A stretch of DNA of 64,000 bases from a virus: the IMG/VR virus record IMGVR_UViG_3300025669_000021, positions 37,416 to 101,415 of that record; one strand, written 5' to 3'. A program made the translations under genes and the position numbers. Shown piece after piece: positions 59,889-64,000 of this stretch (positions are counted from its first letter, which is position 1; the number at the start of each line of letters is the position of its first letter). Under the pieces are notes generated by a model. That model had not been told where the DNA came from and did no database searches. It saw only the letters and a program-made list of their open reading frames with translations.

Positions 59889-60545
59889 ATGAGAAACACA
59901 GTCATCCCCACCGTAGAAGTCCCCTCCAATTTCAGACAATATCCGATCAGTCCATACACGGACAAAGCCGAGCTTGATATCACCACCACCCTCGCAATGG
60001 GGTTTGAGTGTCCAAGAGTGCTAGAGATCGGGACCAATCAAGGAATCACCACCACCAGGATTGCCGAAGTCGTCGGGCCGTTAGGTGGTCAGGTGTGGAC
60101 AGTCGATGTCGGAGAGCATCCGATGGAGATGCCCCACCAACAGGTCGGGGAGTGTTATCCAGAGGGAGGGAGTGGATCTGCTATCCCGGAAGGATTCATT
60201 GATGATGAATGGGTGTGCCACTTCACGTTCAATCCAAATACAGAAAACATCGGAAGTGTTCTACTAGCACTCGATCCTTCCCCCTTCCACATCATCTTCC
60301 TTGATGGAGATCATGGATATGTCGGGACACGATCTGCATGGGAGGCTACACAGGGCCATCTGGCGGCAGGAGGGGTGATGCTGTTTCACGATGTATGGTG
60401 GGATCGGATGGACTTCCCTCAAGGGCCATCTGAGGTATTGGAAGAGATCGCCCAGCAGTCTGAGGATTATGCCACCACTATCAATATGACTCACATGGGA
60501 ACGCTCGGCAGATATGTCGATAACATCAGAGGAGAAAAGACATGA
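59889..60545 (+). CDS. SAM-dependent methyltransferase (methyltransf_24-like)
   Basis: 218 residues. VLEIGTNQGITTTRIAE (motif I, about 39-55), VWTVDVGEHP, IIFLDGDHGYVGTRSAWEA and GGVMLFHDVWWD are the class I methyltransferase motifs of sugar or small-molecule O-methyltransferases. It may methylate the sugar added by the two upstream transferases. Ends in ATGA overlap with the next gene. Confidence 0.75.
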   Translation: MRNTVIPTVEVPSNFRQYPISPYTDKAELDITTTLAMGFECPRVLEIGTNQGITTTRIAEVVGPLGGQVWTVDVGEHPMEMPHQQVGECYPEGGSGSAIPEGFIDDEWVCHFTFNPNTENIGSVLLALDPSPFHIIFLDGDHGYVGTRSAWEATQGHLAAGGVMLFHDVWWDRMDFPQGPSEVLEEIAQQSEDYATTINMTHMGTLGRYVDNIRGEKT

Positions 60546-61069
60546 ATAGCATCAAGACACCGGAATGGATCAAGTCTGCACAACGTCTGATCGACAAATT
60601 GCGTGGAAAGGATAAGAATGATCAGAAGCCGAAGGAGGGGCCATACCCGTGGGAGGGTAAGGAGATCAGCAAGGTGGAGGGTGATCTATTGGTGATGGAT
60701 TGGGCGGTCACGGTCCCCCTTGCCCATATGAATCTGAATGGTGACAATCTGACCTATGAATTCAGGGGAGATAGCCCAGAGAGTCGAGTATGGCCATCCA
60801 CTCCGAATATCAGCAAAGAGCCCATTGCGTCGATTACATGGATCTCCGAATTGCAAGGCAAGTTTTATCAGGCAAGTGCTGAGTGGCATCCCGCGCATTG
60901 TCGGTTGCACACTCGTCATGTATTCACCAAAGGCTTCCAAGGTCTGTTGGAAGGGTGGGAGCCGAAGAGTGGGCATCGGTTTGATGTGGCGATAACGGGA
61001 TTGAACCGGGTCGGTCAGTCTGGATTGTCGGTGAAGGAACGAAGCGATTTCATGCCGGTCTATTGGTAA
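60542..61069 (+). CDS. Hypothetical protein
   Basis: 175 residues. A basic N-terminal helix (SAQRLIDKLRGKDKNDQK), a central LVMDWAVTVPLAHMNLNGDN and Trp/His-rich second half (YQASAEWHPAHCRLHTRHVF). Not recognised. Coupled to the methyltransferase by ATGA, so possibly part of the sugar cassette. Confidence 0.55.
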   Translation: MNSIKTPEWIKSAQRLIDKLRGKDKNDQKPKEGPYPWEGKEISKVEGDLLVMDWAVTVPLAHMNLNGDNLTYEFRGDSPESRVWPSTPNISKEPIASITWISELQGKFYQASAEWHPAHCRLHTRHVFTKGFQGLLEGWEPKSGHRFDVAITGLNRVGQSGLSVKERSDFMPVYW

Positions 61070-61078
61070 TGGAGAGAC

Positions 61079-61249
61079 ATGGGCAATCCGTCGTTCAAGA
61101 TATCCATTGAACCTAGGCCAGATCATCTGGTGGAGGAGAAGCTGAGAGCCGACATCTCTCTATTGTTGAAGGATGCAGGATATACATTTGCTAGAGAGAT
61201 GATCGGCACCAAGGATGATGACCGGGTGACGGTGTTCCGACATGAATGA
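61079..61249 (+). CDS. Hypothetical 56-aa protein
   Basis: Starts nine bases after the previous stop, with GGAGAG upstream. Contains RADISLLLKDAGYTFAREMIG and DDDRVTVFRHE, a helix plus strand. No family. Similar in size and layout to the tiny genes at 38-40 kb. Confidence 0.6.
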   Translation: MGNPSFKISIEPRPDHLVEEKLRADISLLLKDAGYTFAREMIGTKDDDRVTVFRHE

Positions 61250-61262
61250 GAGAGGGACAAAG

Positions 61263-61373
61263 ATGCTCTTGTGGTGTGTCGAGAGGGTGGTGACCTGTGT
61301 GATCATGGTGGTCATGTGGCCCCTGATCATCTCAGGGAAGCTGCATGATGATAATGAGAGGAACAGAAGATGA
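61263..61373 (+). CDS. Tiny 36-aa membrane protein
   Basis: ATG six bases after GAGGGA. One membrane helix (about 10-24, VVTCVIMVVMWPLII) and a hydrophilic tail. Ends in overlap with the next ATG. Such tiny phage membrane proteins can be holin regulators or toxins; function unknown. Confidence 0.5.
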   Translation: MLLWCVERVVTCVIMVVMWPLIISGKLHDDNERNRR

Positions 61374-61576
61374 TGCCGACCCCGAGGATAACTGATCAGG
61401 ACACAATCCCCTTCGGAAAGTTCAAAGGGCGATATCTCAGGGATCTACCCGACTGGTATTTGGTGTGGCTGTATGGTCAGGAGTGGTGCAAGAAGGATTA
61501 TCCCGGCCTATTCGATTACATCGTGAGGAATGCAGATCTGCTACCGGATCTCGATTTGAGGCAGGAGGATAGATAG
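61370..61576 (+). CDS. DUF3820-like protein, second copy
   Basis: 68 residues. IPFGKFKGRYLRDLPDWYLVWL (13-34) is the DUF3820 signature, a fuller match than the copy at 39542-39730. The acidic tail is DLLPDLDLRQ. Function of the family is unclear, possibly nucleic-acid-linked. Confidence 0.7.
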   Translation: MMPTPRITDQDTIPFGKFKGRYLRDLPDWYLVWLYGQEWCKKDYPGLFDYIVRNADLLPDLDLRQEDR

Positions 61577-61762
61577 ATGGGAATCAACGTACCACCACCA
61601 CCAGTAATGTTTCAGCCAGGGCTGAATGTCGGGGATATCCATAGCAAGATCTATGGAGGGATCGAGCGAGAACACCCATGGCCACGAGAACCGATGGAGG
61701 AAGAGACACTCCATAAGAGAGGGTGCCGATATTCATACCCACCGACAGGAAGGGGTAAGTGA
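61577..61762 (+). CDS. Small Pro-rich hypothetical protein
   Basis: 61 residues; Pro-rich start (INVPPPPVMFQPGLN), no clear domain. AGGAGG lies just before the start; the stop overlaps the next ATG. Weak coding evidence beyond position. Confidence 0.45.
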   Translation: MGINVPPPPVMFQPGLNVGDIHSKIYGGIEREHPWPREPMEEETLHKRGCRYSYPPTGRGK

Positions 61763-62004
61763 TGAAGGTATGGGAACTAATCGAAAAGCTGAAAACGATG
61801 GATCAGAGATTGCCTGTGGTGGCTATGGCTGATGAGTTTTGCACCCTGCATGATATATCAGAGCCAAAGGTGGTGAAGATGGTGAAAGGCGATATGTTCA
61901 TGTCGAATGATGGAGAGGATTGGGTGCAGGATGATGGACACTTATATGGACCAAACAAACAGGTTCACGTGGCCGAAACCATGCAAGCAGTTCGGATATA
62001 TTAA
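61762..62004 (+). CDS. Phage protein of the 'ELIEKL...LPVV' family
   Basis: 80 residues. The start MKVWELIEKLKTMDQRLPVVAMADE is a common small phage protein beginning (usually GELIEKLKEYDPDLPV), followed by a beta domain with GEDWVQDDGHLYG. Function unknown but family widespread. TGATG overlap with previous gene. Confidence 0.65.
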   Translation: MKVWELIEKLKTMDQRLPVVAMADEFCTLHDISEPKVVKMVKGDMFMSNDGEDWVQDDGHLYGPNKQVHVAETMQAVRIY

Positions 62005-62027
62005 ACGAAACCAGGGAGGGGTGAGTG

Positions 62028-62264
62028 ATGGATAGGCGATGGATGTTCAGAAGAGGATGTACCGCAAGCCACATCGACAAGAGATATGGGGCATACATTG
62101 GGCGGGAATTGTTTGGCGGTCATGGAGAGCACTACGGTTATCCTAGATATAGATTTGGCCTATACATCTGTTTTGGACATAACACTTGGTTTGCAGGGAT
62201 GAGTAACGAGAAACGCCGGGTAAGGGATCAAATAGAAGCGCAAAATATAGAGAGGGGTGAGTGA
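62028..62264 (+). CDS. Hypothetical small protein
   Basis: 78 residues from the ATG after GGGAGGGG. Arg/Tyr/His-rich (MFRRGCTASHIDKRYGAYIG, GYPRYRFGLYICFGHN). Unrecognised. Ends with overlap to the next frame. Confidence 0.5.
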   Translation: MDRRWMFRRGCTASHIDKRYGAYIGRELFGGHGEHYGYPRYRFGLYICFGHNTWFAGMSNEKRRVRDQIEAQNIERGE

Positions 62265-62522
62265 TGGGAGACATAACGAAAGTGTATGCATGTACGTTGA
62301 CAGTATCTGACCATGGTACACCGATCAAGCCACAAGCAGATGGGATGATGCGGATCGTTGGGGGGGAACTTCGTTTTCAGCAGCGAGGTATTTGAGGATT
62401 GCATATTGACGCCGACCCAACTGGCGGATCTTGAATTCACGCCGCTAGTGGCAGAAGACTTGGGAAGAAACAAAGAAGCGATGAAGCTGTTTCAATCAAA
62501 GGTCAATGGGGTGGAAGTATGA
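62264..62522 (+). pseudogene. Small gene split by a one-base insertion at a G7 run
   Basis: The frame starts at ATG 62264 (TAGTGATG context), runs to GGGGGGG (62360-62366) and then stops early. Removing one G joins it to an open frame (NFVFSSEVFEDCILTPTQL ... MKLFQSKVNGVEV) that ends in ATGA overlap with the next gene, giving an 85-aa protein. So either the run has one G too many in the assembly, or the gene is broken, or a shift is used. Confidence 0.65.
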
Positions 62523-63814
62523 CCAGAATGGCATTCAGCGAGGAAGAGGAGAGATCCCGCATCACCTACGATCTGCCTAGTCGGATCATCATGGATGTGA
62601 GGAAGCACGGTAGTGTGGAGATCGTTACCCGTGGAAGGCATGAGAAATTCATTACTGACTTCTTCACCACGGAGAGGACAGGGGTTTTCCCTGGGACCAT
62701 TCCTGATGATGGGATGATGCCATTGATCCATCAAGCCTATGGGATAATCCAAGCCTGTGAGAGCAGCAATGAGATCTTGCGCCGGAAAGCCCTCATTGCG
62801 AGAAAGCGGTTTCTCGTACAGTCGAGGATAACGATCAGGGATATGGTGTGTGCTGATCTCCATGCAGAATATGGGGCGTCGAGCTATCCCTATCAGGACA
62901 CGGAGGATGCCCGACGCATGGGGCTAGGGGATTTGATCATCGAGATAGGGATAATGCAGAGGGTGGCGGTGAAGGTGGGTACTGACAACCTCTCAGTGGT
63001 CTATGACCCTGAATATCCGAATGCAGAGACATTATGGGAGTGTAGTGGTCTGAATCTATGGAAGATGACCAATCGAGAAGTGCTTGATCAGGAGATGAAA
63101 TCTCAGATCGCGGCCTTCATGGGGTGGGATGGCCAGGAGCAGCCCTCAGTGGTCCCCTACCGACAGCACATGCAGGAGTCTAGCCTAGGGGGAGCCGTAC
63201 GGTGGCCCTATGGGTGCAAGGTCGGATATCCGGGCGCACAGATGCTCTACGAATTGGGGTGGGAGGAAGATATCCCATGGAAGCCTGTCCAGATAGAACT
63301 GCAGACCTCATTGGATGCCAAGGCCTATGTCGATATGCGATTGGCGGGAAAAGAACTGACAGGCCAGGCGTTTATGACGATTCAGCCTGTTGAGAGGACA
63401 AGGAGAAACGAATTTAGTACACCTGACCTATGGAAGACGATGCTTGAGGCGGTGGATAGAGAGCCTGACTGCCCGCCTGTGTGGATTGTAGGTGCATCCG
63501 TGGATGAAGAGTCACGTGCGATGGAGATCGTTGATCCTGGGGCATTCTCGAACCGAACAGTGATATCGGTGTCGTGGCCTCTTGAGGAGTGGATAGAGTT
63601 GGTTCAGAGGAGTCACACGCACATGACTGCCAACAATGGGGGTCTATGGATAGGGGTGGCTAAGGAGTGCGGCTCATCTGATGGAGCGAGTGGTGAAGAA
63701 CAGGGGGGACGTTTGATTTGCGTCGATGGTGGAAGATTCTGCGGTGATGATCTGTCGATGTGGTCGCCCAAAGCAGAGTGGTTTGATACCGACAGGAACG
63801 TGCTAGTGGTGTGA
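62519..63814 (+). CDS. Hypothetical 431-aa protein
   Basis: Not recognised. Helical first half with RMTRE-like and Trp-rich segments (DTLWECSGLNLWKM-like region near 175-185). The C-terminal section VISVSWPLEEWIELVQRSHTHMTANNGGLWIGVAKE reads like the end of GT9/heptosyltransferase-type enzymes, where a helix and a 'NNGG...' loop bind the nucleotide sugar, but this is a weak resemblance. Acidic, no signal peptide. Confidence 0.5.
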   Translation: MTRMAFSEEEERSRITYDLPSRIIMDVRKHGSVEIVTRGRHEKFITDFFTTERTGVFPGTIPDDGMMPLIHQAYGIIQACESSNEILRRKALIARKRFLVQSRITIRDMVCADLHAEYGASSYPYQDTEDARRMGLGDLIIEIGIMQRVAVKVGTDNLSVVYDPEYPNAETLWECSGLNLWKMTNREVLDQEMKSQIAAFMGWDGQEQPSVVPYRQHMQESSLGGAVRWPYGCKVGYPGAQMLYELGWEEDIPWKPVQIELQTSLDAKAYVDMRLAGKELTGQAFMTIQPVERTRRNEFSTPDLWKTMLEAVDREPDCPPVWIVGASVDEESRAMEIVDPGAFSNRTVISVSWPLEEWIELVQRSHTHMTANNGGLWIGVAKECGSSDGASGEEQGGRLICVDGGRFCGDDLSMWSPKAEWFDTDRNVLVV

Positions 63815-64000
63815 GGAACTGATTACATAAAGAGGAAGTGAAAGGGAACTGATGATGAGTGTTGATAATCAAGGGGATATGACGGGTAAAGTTAGCCGGA
63901 AAAACCTTGAAAAAAACTCCCAAAAAAGCTGCGGCATTGACCGCCATGACACATCCATAGGTTCTTCCCGAAGGTGTAGGGTAGTCTTTCTGTATCGTGT
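63815..64000 (+). other. Right edge, partial or non-coding
   Basis: A frame from ATG 63852 (50 codons to the edge) is weak. An overlapping frame reading KLAGKTLKKTPKKAAALTAM looks more protein-like but lacks a start and stops at 63961, so I cannot place a gene with confidence. Confidence 0.3.

Noticed and set aside
1-64000. tRNA genes, CRISPR array and insertion sequences
   Set aside because: I looked for TTCGAATCC-type T-arms, regularly spaced repeats and transposase motifs and found none by eye; a tRNAscan or repeat search could still find one.

Overview
This is a 64 kb tailed-phage or prophage contig. All convincing genes lie on the + strand, are packed tightly and mostly start inside the stop codon of the gene before (ATGA or TAATG). 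I saw no rRNA, tRNA or CRISPR array. The tyrosine integrase has the C-terminal style I associate with the Planctomycetes-Verrucomicrobia-Lentisphaerae-Kiritimatiellae (PVC) group, and many proteins are Thr/Asn-rich and exported. A PVC bacterial host is therefore my best guess, by inference and not proof.

Region A (1 to 26.7 kb) is a late virion block of short-tail (podovirus-like) type. It holds the C-terminal part of a portal, a scaffold, a major capsid protein, a head-tail adaptor and connector, an exported fibre-like protein of 866 aa, a tail nozzle-like protein, a collagen-like protein, two internal-virion-like proteins and a 3564-aa polyvalent protein. That giant protein carries an N6-adenine methyltransferase-like domain, a strawberry-notch/DarB-like helicase, a zincin and a C-terminal domain typical of polyvalent proteins. 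A good candidate overprinted gene lies inside it at 19200-19619.

Region B (26.9 to 40.5 kb) is an early block. It has an orphan DNA methyltransferase with a late nonsense codon, the integrase, a double winged-helix gene behind the clearest promoter, nucleases of the VRR-NUC and PD-(D/E)XK types, a candidate annealing protein, a ribbon-helix-helix protein behind two identical palindromes, a DUF2303 pair, an HNH protein, a helicase-loader-like protein and many tiny zinc-finger-like genes. It closes at a very strong intrinsic terminator (40495-40531).

Region C (40.7 to 57.8 kb) is a second, unrelated virion block, of lambda-like long-tail (siphovirus) type. It holds a gpW-like protein, a lambda-type portal, a fused prohead protease and Mu gpT-like capsid protein, a DUF2190-like decoration protein, connectors, tail terminator and tube candidates, a lambda G/GT-like chaperone with a probable -1 frameshift, an 858-aa tape measure and baseplate-like proteins. 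Exported fibre or decoration-like proteins, a LamG-like protein, a holin-like protein and two papain-like peptidases are interleaved.

Region D (57.8 to 64 kb) has two GT-B-like glycosyltransferases, a SAM methyltransferase, a run of tiny genes in the style of the end of region B, a frameshifted gene at a seven-G run and a 431-aa protein of unknown role.

The main oddities are (1) two complete, non-homologous capsid and tail cassettes on one strand with no terminase in view, and (2) about ten virion-like proteins with Sec-type signal peptides in both cassettes. Hybrid phage, adjacent prophages and assembly chimera all remain possible. All functional calls come from reading the sequence and from memory of families; no search was run.
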